Part shown: positions 1 to 8,634 of the stretch, piece after piece
Layout: each line of letters begins with the position of its first letter
Numbering within the stretch: position 1 is the first letter of the stretch
NCBI RefSeq assembly: GCF_000176135.1
Contig: NZ_ACZN01000017.1
Coordinates: forward strand, 248,001-312,000
Reading direction: 5' to 3'
From: Vibrio coralliilyticus ATCC BAA-450
GTDB taxonomy: Bacteria > Pseudomonadota > Gammaproteobacteria > Enterobacterales > Vibrionaceae
Length of the DNA: 64,000 nt
Notes under the pieces: model-generated
Database searches by the model: none
Seen by the model: only the letters and a program-made list of their open reading frames with translations
What the model was told of the DNA's origin: nothing
Program-made: the position numbers and the translations under genes

Positions 1-1
1 T

Positions 2-646
2 GATTTCATCAACTCAGTATCTGGTTCAGGACAATTTGCATTCAAACTCAACGAGAAAGATCAGCTCGTTGCTTTCTTGTATCACGATAAGTTACACACG
101 TATTATGTCTATAGTACAAAGGCGGGTACATTATTCAGTACTGATGGAGAGCGTTTTTACAAAGATAAGCTGCTCCTTTCTCCTGTATCGCGTCGCTTCA
201 GAATCAGCTCGCAGTTTAGTCACTCTCGACTACACCCTGTGACTCGTACGATGGCCCCTCATCTTGGAACGGATTACGCCGTGCCAGTTGGTACGCCTGT
301 TGTTAGTATTTCATCCGGTGAAGTCATCGCCTCTCGATACCACCCGATAGCTGGAAACTACCTTGTTATTCAACACCCAGGTGGATTGAAGACACGCTAT
401 CTTCACCTTTCTAAGCGCTATGTGAGAAAAGGAGATATTGTCTTACAAGGCGAAACAGTCGGTACAAGTGGCAATACAGGACGAACAACAGGGCCACACC
501 TTCATTTTGAACTGTGGAAAAACGGTCGGCCAATTGATTTTGAGAAGAAGCGCGCATTTGCCGAAAAAGTAGCGGTTCAGCTCGTGTCATCTCAATCTCA
601 GGAAGCTCAAAAAGCTTACTTACAGCTAAGTCAGCAGATAAACTAA
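2..646 (+). CDS. M23 (LytM) family metallopeptidase, 3' part
   Basis: The frame is open from the left edge, so the gene starts outside the window and only about 214 C-terminal residues are visible. These hold a complete LytM/peptidase M23 domain: the HLGTD zinc-binding motif followed by AVPVGTPV, the strand containing TRYLHLSKR, and the terminal HLHFELW motif that gives the second metal ligand set. Family members with all these motifs are zinc endopeptidases that cut peptidoglycan cross-bridges in the periplasm. The part before the domain (strands rich in FAFKL, LFSTDGERFY) looks like the mixed beta domain found ahead of M23 in Vibrio ShyA/MepM-type proteins. An internal ATG at 77 is not the likely start, because homologous-looking sequence continues upstream of it without a stop. 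The active site is intact, so I expect a working hydrolase; the substrate bond is inferred from the family. Confidence 0.9.
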   Translation, partial: DFINSVSGSGQFAFKLNEKDQLVAFLYHDKLHTYYVYSTKAGTLFSTDGERFYKDKLLLSPVSRRFRISSQFSHSRLHPVTRTMAPHLGTDYAVPVGTPVVSISSGEVIASRYHPIAGNYLVIQHPGGLKTRYLHLSKRYVRKGDIVLQGETVGTSGNTGRTTGPHLHFELWKNGRPIDFEKKRAFAEKVAVQLVSSQSQEAQKAYLQLSQQIN

Positions 647-658
647 CGACATCTCGGT

Positions 659-688
659 TAACGTGCGTAAGAAAAATTACGTGCGTTA
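659..688 (+). terminator. stem-loop after the M23 peptidase gene
   Basis: A 12-bp stem (taacgtgcgtaa pairing with ttacgtgcgtta, two G-U pairs) with the 6-base loop gaaaaa lies 13 bases after the stop codon. There is no clean U-tract, so it may be an RNA-end stabilising hairpin or a weak terminator. Confidence 0.45.
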
Positions 689-755
689 GCTTCTAAGATA
701 GCTAATTAGCAATATTTGCTGCTGAAAGTTTAAGGGGAGTTTTTATATGAAGAGT

Positions 756-830
<75 letters not shown>

Positions 831-865
831 ATCATCGTGAAGACCCATTCAATATGCCACATCAG

Positions 866-898
866 CCTGAAAAGAAAAGTCTTTTTTTAGTTTTCAGG
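866..898. terminator. possible terminator of the GGDEF gene at 925-2313
   Basis: An inverted repeat (cctgaaaa and ttttcagg, 8 bp) flanks a 17-base A/T-rich interior just past the stop of the minus-strand gene. The short stem and long loop make it a weak call. Confidence 0.35.
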
Positions 899-924
899 TT
901 TAAGTGCTGACTTTATGTTCAAAC

Positions 925-2313
925 TTATTCATAGTTGACGGCTTTTTGTTCGCTAAGTTCTTCTAGTATGATTTGTTGAATGACCGCCCTATCTTTTCCG
1001 AGTGATTTTGCTTGATACATTAAGTGGTCAGCATCCGACAACGTAATGTTGAATGACGTTAATGGGTAATAAGCGCAGCCTAAGCTGACCGAGATCGCCT
1101 TATCTTCAATGACAACGCTCCTCACTGAGTGACAAACTTTATGCGCTATTGTTGTCACCTGGCCTAACGAATGCCCACTGACAACAAGCGCAAACTCTTC
1201 ACCGCCGATACGGCCAAACAAATGATCTTTCTTAATCACAGTTCTTACCGCATCCGCTACCTGACGAATCACTGTATCTCCAACTTCATGACCAAAGTTG
1301 TCGTTAATCACCTTGAAGTCGTCTATATCAAAAATCATAACGGCAATCGATTCTGGCACTACAAGCCTTTGCTGGAACTCTTCAACAAAATGGCGACGAT
1401 TGCTTAGCTCTGTTAAAGGATCGGTCTCAGAGAGGACTCTCAGTTCCTGATTCGCTTTCGCCAGCTCCCGAGTTTTCGCGTTAACAGAAAAGCGCAGGAT
1501 AAAGATGTAAGCAACGCCAGCCAGCAAAATCATCAGTATGGCCAACGGCAATAGGTAGTCTGGGTAGACAGTATTGATATACATCCAACGACCGAGAATT
1601 CTTTGTTTATCTTCATTGCTGATCAGTTTAAGGCCATGAGACAAGTGATTTTGAAGCGCAAGGTTGCCTTCAGAGACCGCAGGCCGCAAGTTTCCTGAGT
1701 AGAGGTGTCTTATCCCGATAAACTTATTCAATCCCTTAGTGGTATGAAGGTAGAAGTTTGCAACTTGCAAGTCAGCTACAAATGCGTCGATTTCGCCCGC
1801 AAAAGCTGCGTCGATCATACGTTCATTATTACGAAAAGAAATGATATTGAGATTAGGAAAATGGAGACGAGTAAATTCTTCTTCGTAGGCACCTTTCACT
1901 ACACCAACGAGATGATCATGCTCCCCGCGTAGAAATAGACTCACATCAGAGCCCATCAACCGGCTGCTGATATAGAGTTGCGTATCAATGGACATAATAG
2001 GCGCATTGTAGTCTAAGAAGGACTCACGCGTTTCGGACCAAAGCAAGCCTGAGTGCACGTCAGCCCTTCCTGAACGAACAGCCTCTAAAGAGTCGTTCCA
2101 ATCTAGCAATAAGAATTCAATGTTCTGGTTATTTTTGAGGCCGTATTCATTCCAATAATCCACCAGAATACCCGCAGGTTCTCCCTCTTCGTTGATATAA
2201 GAGAAAGGTTTCCATGCCTTAGAGTTAGTGACAATCAGGGTCTGTTTATTGGAAGCACTGGCAAAACTCGTCAAGAAGAGCAACATACACATTGTTGCAA
2301 ATACACGTAACAC
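925..2313 (-). CDS. periplasmic solute-binding domain / diguanylate cyclase
   Basis: This is a membrane sensor that should make c-di-GMP in response to a ligand bound in the periplasm. Numbering from the longest open frame (480 residues, TTG at 2367), a hydrophobic signal/anchor lies at about 20-38 and an SBP_bac_3-type solute-binding domain at about 42-265. One membrane span follows at 271-292, then a short coiled segment and a GGDEF domain at about 310-470. The active site reads GGEEF (388-392) with the upstream DxLTxLxNRR and FDIDDFK motifs, so the cyclase should be active. The RxxD inhibitory site is absent (KKDH at that place), so product inhibition is not expected. I chose GTG at 2313 because an AGG stands six bases ahead and it gives a clean signal sequence; the upstream TTG at 2367 is also possible. 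Ligand unknown. Confidence 0.88.
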   Translation of the reverse strand: MLRVFATMCMLLFLTSFASASNKQTLIVTNSKAWKPFSYINEEGEPAGILVDYWNEYGLKNNQNIEFLLLDWNDSLEAVRSGRADVHSGLLWSETRESFLDYNAPIMSIDTQLYISSRLMGSDVSLFLRGEHDHLVGVVKGAYEEEFTRLHFPNLNIISFRNNERMIDAAFAGEIDAFVADLQVANFYLHTTKGLNKFIGIRHLYSGNLRPAVSEGNLALQNHLSHGLKLISNEDKQRILGRWMYINTVYPDYLLPLAILMILLAGVAYIFILRFSVNAKTRELAKANQELRVLSETDPLTELSNRRHFVEEFQQRLVVPESIAVMIFDIDDFKVINDNFGHEVGDTVIRQVADAVRTVIKKDHLFGRIGGEEFALVVSGHSLGQVTTIAHKVCHSVRSVVIEDKAISVSLGCAYYPLTSFNITLSDADHLMYQAKSLGKDRAVIQQIILEELSEQKAVNYE

Positions 2314-2497
2314 AACTAACCTCAAAGAATAAAACGAGCTCAAACAACGGAGGTTGCTTGAGCTCAATTGCTATACACTTTATTGCATTGAGATTATGTA
2401 TAGAATACCTGTCTCACATCTGCTTATTTTATAAATTTATATTTGAAGCAGATCTCATATATTTATCTTTCTATCATTAAATCGATGTTATACATGC

Positions 2498-4498
2498 TTA
2501 TTCTGTTCGGAAATGCCTCATCTCTTCGTTCAACTCTTCAACCTGATGGCGCACCTGCTCAGAGATCTGTGATGACGAACTGGAGATATCAGCAACCTCC
2601 TCTACTCGGCTAGTGACATCAGACATTAAACTGTGTATTTCCTGAGTTGCCAGAGATTGGCTCTCTGCAGAGTGAAGTAGATCTTTCATTTGAGAATCTA
2701 GGCTCTCGATTTGATCTGTTGTGGCGCTTAGTGTTCCGTGCGCCTGCTTGGTATGCGCAGCTCCTTCTTCTGCTAACACTTTACTCTTGTCGATTTCAGA
2801 TACCACAGCTGCCGTCGAAGATTGTATCGCATTCACAATGTTGTTGATCTCGGTAGTGGACTCAGTAGTCCTTGTCGCAAGCAGGCGCACTTCATCAGCC
2901 ACCACAGCAAAGCCTCGACCATATTCGCCTGCCCTCGCCGCTTCAATCGCTGCATTAAGTGCAAGCAAGTTAGTTTGCTCAGCTAGACCTTCGATCACTT
3001 CCGTAACACGGCCTATCGCTTCACTCTCTTTACTCAGCTCAGTAACCTGCTGGCTCGCACTTTCAATCGTGTTGTGTAGAGAGGTCACGGTCTGCATGTT
3101 CTGCTCAAGAGCTTGAGAACCGATTTCGATTTGGCTCTTTGATTCAGCAAGATTGCTAGCAGACAGCTTGGCTTGGTTGGCGGTTTCATCGGCAGACAAG
3201 CTAACCTCAGAAAGCTGCTGACCGACAAGCGTCATCGTCGACATTTGACTATCGACTTTATTCGATGTGTTGTTATTTGCATCGAGAAGTGACGTCATAC
3301 TGTCCCCAACAGTACGTGCTTTCGAACTAACGCCACGCACAATATCTAACAGCGCGACATTCATCTTGTTGATTGAGTTGGTCAGGCTGGCTAGCTCGTC
3401 GCTACCTTCTACGCTGAGTGCTGGTTGAGACACATCGCCTGCGGCAATCAATTGGGCACGTTTTGACACCACTTTTATGCGTCGGCCAATGTTCCTACCC
3501 ATATAAGTTGAGATGGTTAACGACGCTAATAGGAAAATAATTGAGGAGACAACAAGCAAAGACACGACACTGCTTAGCGAGCTAAAGATTCCCTGGCCAC
3601 TGATGTCAGCTTGCTGCTGTTGCTTACGAATCAGGTTTTCTAAGCTTGTATTGAGAGTATCGACGGCAGGTACCAGCTCCTTAGCCATTTTCTCATTTAC
3701 CAGATTCCAGCTACTCGCCGTTCTTAGCGCAACGACCTGATCGGCAAGTGGAAAATAAAGCTGCTGCATTTCTTTAAACAGATCCCATAAGCCTTGATCG
3801 CTATCGCTCATCAGGCTGACTTTGGAATCGATCTCAGCAACGTACTTACCGTGGGATTTCAGAAAGTCCTGATACTTACTGAGGTGCTCCTCTTTACCAT
3901 ATAGAAGAAAGTCACGCATTGAAGAGAGTGCATTAGCAAGAGATGTGTAACTGTCTGCATATAGACGGAATAAGCGCTTTCTCTCGCCCCCCTCTTTATT
4001 ACCCGCTTCGTCATTGATGAGGCCTTGGAGCTGATCCAATGCCACCTCTGCAATTGGGGCGGCTTCATTGATAAATAAGGAGTGGGCCGGAAGGTTCTCA
4101 TCTGAATGACTGGTTTCAGAGATCTCGTTAACCAACCCTTTGACGGATTCCCATTGGCCTAAGACTTGTTGGTAAGCCGATTCATCCAATAGGCTTTCTA
4201 ACTTGGGTAACGCTTCATCGGTCGAAGTGATAACGCTATTAAGCTGCTCCAACTGCGCGGCACCAACAGCTTCATCACCACCTAAAAGCATATAAGCTCT
4301 GAGGGTAGAAACGGTCGCCTGAAGCGACTGTTGTAATGAACGGCCCGTATCTACAGTTGGCAGATCGGACTCTAATAGAGATTTTGTATGCTCTTCTACA
4401 GTATTGACACTGCGGAATATAAATAGAGCGGCAACGATAAAAAGTACTGCAAGCGACAGAAAACTCAGCTGTAACTTCCCTGATATCGTGAGTTTCAT
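2498..4498 (-). CDS. methyl-accepting chemotaxis protein with HBM-type sensor
   Basis: Chemoreceptor of 666 residues. A membrane span at about 11-30 is followed by a long (about 270 residue) all-helical periplasmic region. This length and helix-rich composition fit the helical bimodular (HBM) domain rather than Cache or the short four-helix bundle. A second span lies at about 308-332, then a HAMP domain and the signalling coiled coil with the conserved hairpin tip (motif EQTNLLALNAAIEAARAG, then FAVVADEVR). These parts pass ligand signals to CheA/CheW and on to the flagellar motor. HBM receptors characterised in Pseudomonas sense organic acids and similar small molecules; the ligand here cannot be read from sequence. 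No CheR-binding pentapeptide is seen at the C-terminus (ends EMRHFRTE). The gene stands alone, transcribed toward the solute-binding/GGDEF gene. Confidence 0.92.
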   Translation of the reverse strand: MKLTISGKLQLSFLSLAVLFIVAALFIFRSVNTVEEHTKSLLESDLPTVDTGRSLQQSLQATVSTLRAYMLLGGDEAVGAAQLEQLNSVITSTDEALPKLESLLDESAYQQVLGQWESVKGLVNEISETSHSDENLPAHSLFINEAAPIAEVALDQLQGLINDEAGNKEGGERKRLFRLYADSYTSLANALSSMRDFLLYGKEEHLSKYQDFLKSHGKYVAEIDSKVSLMSDSDQGLWDLFKEMQQLYFPLADQVVALRTASSWNLVNEKMAKELVPAVDTLNTSLENLIRKQQQQADISGQGIFSSLSSVVSLLVVSSIIFLLASLTISTYMGRNIGRRIKVVSKRAQLIAAGDVSQPALSVEGSDELASLTNSINKMNVALLDIVRGVSSKARTVGDSMTSLLDANNNTSNKVDSQMSTMTLVGQQLSEVSLSADETANQAKLSASNLAESKSQIEIGSQALEQNMQTVTSLHNTIESASQQVTELSKESEAIGRVTEVIEGLAEQTNLLALNAAIEAARAGEYGRGFAVVADEVRLLATRTTESTTEINNIVNAIQSSTAAVVSEIDKSKVLAEEGAAHTKQAHGTLSATTDQIESLDSQMKDLLHSAESQSLATQEIHSLMSDVTSRVEEVADISSSSSQISEQVRHQVEELNEEMRHFRTE

Positions 4499-4650
4499 CC
4501 TAATAACTCCTGTTTAAATAACCTCCTAACTATAGCGTTTTGCTTATTATTGTTAAATATAAGTTAACTATTTTTATAAACTTTTGATTGATAGCTCAGT
4601 TAATCAGCCCCCGATAACTCAGGGGCAACGCTTACTTCTGCTAAGCTGTT

Positions 4651-5190
4651 TTAGATATTTGCAGACGCAATGTAATCCGTCAGCTCTTGATTCGATACCG
4701 TGGTGATGTATTGGTCATCCAAGTAGAAAGCCATATCATTTTGCTCTTTCTTACCACTTAAAACCTGTTTAGTGCCATCAAGATAGGTTATTTCCATTTG
4801 TAGCGTCGTTTCGTCAAGCTGTTCCATAGTTGCACTTTCAATCTCGGTGTTGTTGCTCAATGGTACATCTTTTAGAGAGCTGTCTAGCTTGTCGTTGACC
4901 TTGATGTAGTTCTTTGTTGGCGTATCAACAACAGCTGGAGACTTACCTGTAATTGGGTTTGTCCCCGTCCAAAACTCAACTGCATTGAAGATAAACAAGT
5001 CCGCAATACCAGCAATACCGTAGACAGGAGACAGTAAGACAAACATACCTTCGCGGGCATAACGGTTATCGACTGTCTCTAGGTTGAACTTCGTCACCAT
5101 TCCTGTAGTCGCCATCTGCCCCATACAACCAGTTAAAGAGGTCAGGCCAAGGCCAGCAATTATTGCCAGTTTTAATGTATTTTTTCTCAT
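4651..5190 (-). CDS. DUF3332-like lipoprotein
   Basis: A 179-residue protein beginning MRKNTLKLAIIAGLG with a lipobox (LTGC) at about residues 19-22, so it should be a lipoprotein processed by signal peptidase II. The region GMVTKFNLETVDNRYAREG, a second hydrophobic stretch (VLLSPVYGIAGIADLFIFN) and the segment EFWTGTNPI match my recollection of the DUF3332 family, common in Vibrio and other gammaproteobacteria and without an assigned function. The open frame extends to a GTG at 5202, but the ATG at 5190 is preceded by GGTGGA at good distance and begins the basic-plus-hydrophobic signal directly. Monocistronic. Confidence 0.8.
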   Translation of the reverse strand: MRKNTLKLAIIAGLGLTSLTGCMGQMATTGMVTKFNLETVDNRYAREGMFVLLSPVYGIAGIADLFIFNAVEFWTGTNPITGKSPAVVDTPTKNYIKVNDKLDSSLKDVPLSNNTEIESATMEQLDETTLQMEITYLDGTKQVLSGKKEQNDMAFYLDDQYITTVSNQELTDYIASANI

Positions 5191-5612
5191 TTTTTCCACC
5201 ACTCAAATTAAGACGACGCGCATGCTACTCCCGCTATATACCCTTGCCTAGAGTCAAAATTTTGAATTGACGAAATACTGACTAAGTCATTTTTTAAGCA
5301 AAGCCTAATAATGCATTAAATTGAGCAGAATCCTCGGTTTACGGCATCAGTATTTTCCGGCTTTGCAGCGTGTCAATATCAGACTTTGCTTATTTTCTTA
5401 AACCCCAAAACAAGACACATAAAAACAACAATAAAAACATCAAATTAACAAACACAATTAATTTTAAAATACCCCTAAAAAGAGATTCCAATCACATATA
5501 GATTGGTTATAATTCGCGCCCATTACGTTTTGTGTTGATAAACGCAAACTTAATTTGAAGAAATAGACTGTTAACCAGACCTCTTTTATCAGAGGTGAAC
5601 TTGAGAAGAAAA
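5191..5612. other. intergenic region with promoters for divergent genes
   Basis: About 420 A/T-rich bases without a credible gene separate the lipoprotein gene from the MFS gene. Position 5488-5506 holds a 6-bp inverted repeat (ccaatc, 7 bases, gattgg), immediately followed by a TATAAT at 5508-5513 that would serve as a -10 box for the rightward gene. The repeat lies where a regulator would contact the -35 region. No good -35 hexamer is visible, which suggests an activator-dependent promoter; this is inference. Confidence 0.4.
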
Positions 5613-6845
5613 ATGAGCAAGATTGATAAAGCTACACGTATCCTGCTGGCGGGATTCTGTATCAACCTTTGTCTTGGCATCCTGTATGCTTGGAGCGTGT
5701 TTAACAAAGCACTTGTGACTGAATCTGGCTGGAGTGCAGCAGAAGCTTCTTCACCATACGCAATAGCAACAATCACCTTCTCTGTTTGTCTTCTTGTTGC
5801 TGGTATCCTTCAGGATCGTATGGGCCCACGTAAAATTCTGATTCTGGGCACAATGCTGACTGGCTTAGGTATGATTGCCTCAGGTTTCGCAACCACTCCA
5901 CTAATGCTGAACATTACATTTGGTGTGATTACAGGTGCCGGCATCGGTTTTGGATATGCTTGTCTTTCTCCTTCTGCAATGAAGTGGTTCCATTCTTCCA
6001 AGAAAGGCATGGTCAACGGTCTTATTGCAGCTGGTTTTGGTCTAGCCGCTATTTACCTTGCACCAGTGACTTCCGCTCTAATTGACAGCATGGGTATTCA
6101 AACCAGCTTTATGGTTCTTGGTGCTGGCGTATTGGCCATTGCCGTGCCTCTTGCAGCAACTATTAACAACCCACCAGCGGGTTACACTCCTGCTGAACCA
6201 GCAGTAAAAGCAGGTCAAGCACCGAAAGCCGCTAAGAAAACAGAAGATCTGACGTGGAAATCAATGCTTAAAACACCTCAGTTCTATTCACTATGGATCA
6301 TGTACGCCTTTGCAGCGTCGGTTGGTCTTATGATCATTGGTAACATCACTACCATTGCTAGCGTTCAGGCTAATCTACCTAATGCGGTTTACCTAGCGTC
6401 TATCCTAGCGATATTCAACTCTGGTGGTCGTGTGGCTGCAGGCATGCTAGCTGATAAGATTGGCGGCGTACGTACACTGCTATTAGCCTTTGTCCTTCAA
6501 GGCATCAACATGGTTCTGTTCGCTACGTTTAAAACCGAATTTACACTGATAATCGGTACGGCTATCGCAGCTATCGGTTACGGTACTTTGCTTGCTGTAT
6601 TCCCGACTCTAACCGCAGAGTTCTACGGCTTGAAGAACTACGGCACTAACTATGGCGTTCTCTATACGTCATGGGGTATTGGTGGCGCAATTGGTGCTGC
6701 AGTTGTTGGATTCTCAATGACAAACGGTGAAGGCTACAGTCTCGCTTACACTATTTCAGCCGTAATGATGGCGGTGTGTATCGTTCTTGCCTTCATTACC
6801 AAACCAATTAGCGAAGCAAAAGTGGCTCAGCTTAAAAACGCTTAA
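5613..6845 (+). CDS. OFA-family MFS transporter
   Basis: A 410-residue major facilitator protein with about 12 hydrophobic spans, a polar central loop at about 180-205 (rich in Ala/Lys/Pro), and the MFS loop motif between spans 2 and 3 (GILQDRMGPRKILILG). The N-terminus (GFCINLCLGILYAWSVFNKAL) and FGVITGAGIGFGYACLSP fit the oxalate/formate antiporter (OFA) family, which includes OxlT and E. coli YhjX. OFA carriers exchange small mono- or dicarboxylates across the inner membrane; the substrate is not determined by what I can see. I chose ATG at 5613 because GAGAAG precedes it; a GTG at 5595 would add six residues. The gene ends in its own terminator at 6867-6895. Confidence 0.88.
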   Translation: MSKIDKATRILLAGFCINLCLGILYAWSVFNKALVTESGWSAAEASSPYAIATITFSVCLLVAGILQDRMGPRKILILGTMLTGLGMIASGFATTPLMLNITFGVITGAGIGFGYACLSPSAMKWFHSSKKGMVNGLIAAGFGLAAIYLAPVTSALIDSMGIQTSFMVLGAGVLAIAVPLAATINNPPAGYTPAEPAVKAGQAPKAAKKTEDLTWKSMLKTPQFYSLWIMYAFAASVGLMIIGNITTIASVQANLPNAVYLASILAIFNSGGRVAAGMLADKIGGVRTLLLAFVLQGINMVLFATFKTEFTLIIGTAIAAIGYGTLLAVFPTLTAEFYGLKNYGTNYGVLYTSWGIGGAIGAAVVGFSMTNGEGYSLAYTISAVMMAVCIVLAFITKPISEAKVAQLKNA

Positions 6846-6866
6846 CGCTTTGAAAACCTCTTCGAA

Positions 6867-6895
6867 AGGCTTAACCTTGTGGTTAGGCCTTTTTT
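6867..6895 (+). terminator. rho-independent terminator after OFA transporter gene
   Basis: aggcttaacc pairs with ggttaggcct (one mismatch, loop ttgt) and runs into TTTTTT. It overlaps the upstream-most possible start of the next frame, which argues for the ATG at 6909 as the next gene's start. Confidence 0.85.
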
Positions 6896-6908
6896 GTATC
6901 TATTAACC

Positions 6909-8522
6909 ATGTCTGAACCTGTCGTCTTACCCTCAGATTACTACCTGAGCAACTTCTTGAAACTGACACGTCATGCTCAAGAAATGTATCCAGATCTGTT
7001 GTCTGAATTGGAGCACAAGTGGCTGCAACATTTCTCTCAGTTATCTACTCCGGCAAAGTGCTTGTTAGTGAGATTGCTTTCTCGCAAAGGGGAATGGTTT
7101 CGAAGCGATAAGCTGAACTATGAAGAGATCCCTGAAAAAGATGTCGCATTAGATGAGCTCAATGCGCTGAGCTTCATCTCGCTCAACCCTGAAATCTCCA
7201 ACCCAGATTTAGCCGCCAAGCTTCTGACAAAACCGGAAATGGTTAACCTCTTTAGAGTAACCAACAAACAGGCGAAAAAGGACACAATTGTAAGTCAGCT
7301 AGAAGAGAGCCCATTCTCACAATACGGCACTTTGCCCTTCACCATCGTTAAGCTTGAATCACCGCAAGTGTTAGATGTTCTACTCGCGCTCTTCTTTGCT
7401 AATACTCATCAGGATTTAAGCCAGTTTGTATTAGACGATCTTGGCTTGCATCAATTTGAGAACTATCAACTCAGCGAACAATGCCGTTTCTTTTCTTCAC
7501 GTGATGAGCTAGATCAACTGCTTTCATTATCGTTATTGCAGCAAAGTTATCATGACGCTGATCGAAAATGCGTAAATACAATACTCCTCCACCTTGAGCA
7601 ACTTACCCATCCTATTGACCACAACTACATAGAGCGTAAACGCCAACACCTGATCAATGACATGGCGCGTGACTTAGAAAGATTGCAAGAGTTCGAACTC
7701 TCGACTTTCTGGTTCGAAAAAACAGTATTACCACCTTCACGAGAACGCCGAGCTCGCATGTATGACAAACAAAGCGATATAAATGCCATGAGTGACATTG
7801 TCACTTCAATATTAAGTTCCCCATATGATACGTCAGAACAAGAAGTGGGTGTGAAATTGCAACAACGCTTGGAGCGTCTCAAAGGTATAAAACTCCCGAG
7901 AGTAAAAAAAACTAATATAGAGGAACACCACCTTGCACTTGATTTGTCACAGCAACGCGTCGAGTTGGTGGTCAAAGATTATTTTGAGCAACAAGGTTAT
8001 GACGTCTATTACTCAGAAAATATTCTGTTAAATGGATTGTTTGGCTTAGCATTTTGGGAAGTCATTTTCAGCCCTGTAGAAGGCGCTTTTATCAACCGAT
8101 ATCAATATCGCCCTTTGGATCTCTATCATCACGACTTTGCTTCCAAACGTCAGTCAATGATAGATGATGTTTTCACTCGACTAGAAGAAGACGGTAGCCA
8201 GCATCTGAAGCAAATTTATCTGGAAAAAGTAGGGCTCAGTAATCCATTTGTTGTCTGGAATGCTTTCACTCCAGAACTGTTAGACCGTGCGCTACACAGC
8301 ATCTCCCCCGAGTTACTGTGCCAGCTGTTTAAGGTCATGCTACAAGAGCTCAAATTATTCCGAAGTGGTATGCCTGATCTGATTCTCTTTAAAGACGACC
8401 GTTTCGAATGGGTTGAAGTTAAAGGCCCCGGAGATCGTTTGCAGGATAACCAGTGGCGCTGGTTCCATGAGTTCATCAAACTGAAAGTGCCGTTTTCGGT
8501 TTGCTATGTAGCCAACTCATAA
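6909..8522 (+). CDS. VRR-NUC domain (FAN1-like) nuclease
   Basis: A protein of about 537 residues. The C-terminal 90 residues carry the VRR-NUC nuclease signature: FRSGMPDLILF (catalytic Asp), FEWVEVKGPGD (the E-V-K pair), then LQDNQWRWFHEF. This is the PD-(D/E)XK fold of eukaryotic FAN1 and its bacterial homologues, which cut flap and 5'-branched DNA in interstrand cross-link repair. The long N-terminal part is mostly helical, as in FAN1, with segments (SELEHKWLQHF, LLVRLLSRKGEWFR) that resemble the SAP-like DNA-binding region. ATG 6909 is preferred over ATG 6879, which lies inside the terminator of the preceding gene. No partner genes adjoin it. Active-site residues are intact, so I expect a working structure-specific nuclease. 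Confidence 0.85.
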   Translation: MSEPVVLPSDYYLSNFLKLTRHAQEMYPDLLSELEHKWLQHFSQLSTPAKCLLVRLLSRKGEWFRSDKLNYEEIPEKDVALDELNALSFISLNPEISNPDLAAKLLTKPEMVNLFRVTNKQAKKDTIVSQLEESPFSQYGTLPFTIVKLESPQVLDVLLALFFANTHQDLSQFVLDDLGLHQFENYQLSEQCRFFSSRDELDQLLSLSLLQQSYHDADRKCVNTILLHLEQLTHPIDHNYIERKRQHLINDMARDLERLQEFELSTFWFEKTVLPPSRERRARMYDKQSDINAMSDIVTSILSSPYDTSEQEVGVKLQQRLERLKGIKLPRVKKTNIEEHHLALDLSQQRVELVVKDYFEQQGYDVYYSENILLNGLFGLAFWEVIFSPVEGAFINRYQYRPLDLYHHDFASKRQSMIDDVFTRLEEDGSQHLKQIYLEKVGLSNPFVVWNAFTPELLDRALHSISPELLCQLFKVMLQELKLFRSGMPDLILFKDDRFEWVEVKGPGDRLQDNQWRWFHEFIKLKVPFSVCYVANS

Positions 8523-8585
8523 CTAAATACGATTGATAATGCCCAAACCAATAAGCTCACCCATTTATTGGCATTGAAAGTTCAA

Positions 8586-8626
8586 CCTCTTTTATTGATA
8601 ATAACAATTATTATCAATAAAAGAGG
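8586..8626. promoter_or_regulatory. 41-base palindrome combining Fur box and ribosome-binding site
   Basis: Two perfectly complementary 19-base arms flank the 3-base centre caa. The core at 8597-8615 (GATAATAACAATTATTATC) matches 16 of 19 positions of the Fur consensus GATAATGATAATCATTATC. The right arm ends in AAGAGG (8621-8626), which is the only good Shine-Dalgarno sequence for the ATG at 8635. The same DNA could therefore be a Fur operator and, in RNA, a hairpin that hides the ribosome-binding site. The pairing is seen directly; both functions are inferred. Confidence 0.75.
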
Positions 8627-8634
8627 TGTGTTCC

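Noticed and set aside
2721..3116. 131-codon open frame antisense to the first chemoreceptor
   Set aside because: Low-complexity Ser/Ala/Thr composition mirrors the coiled-coil signalling domain on the opposite strand.
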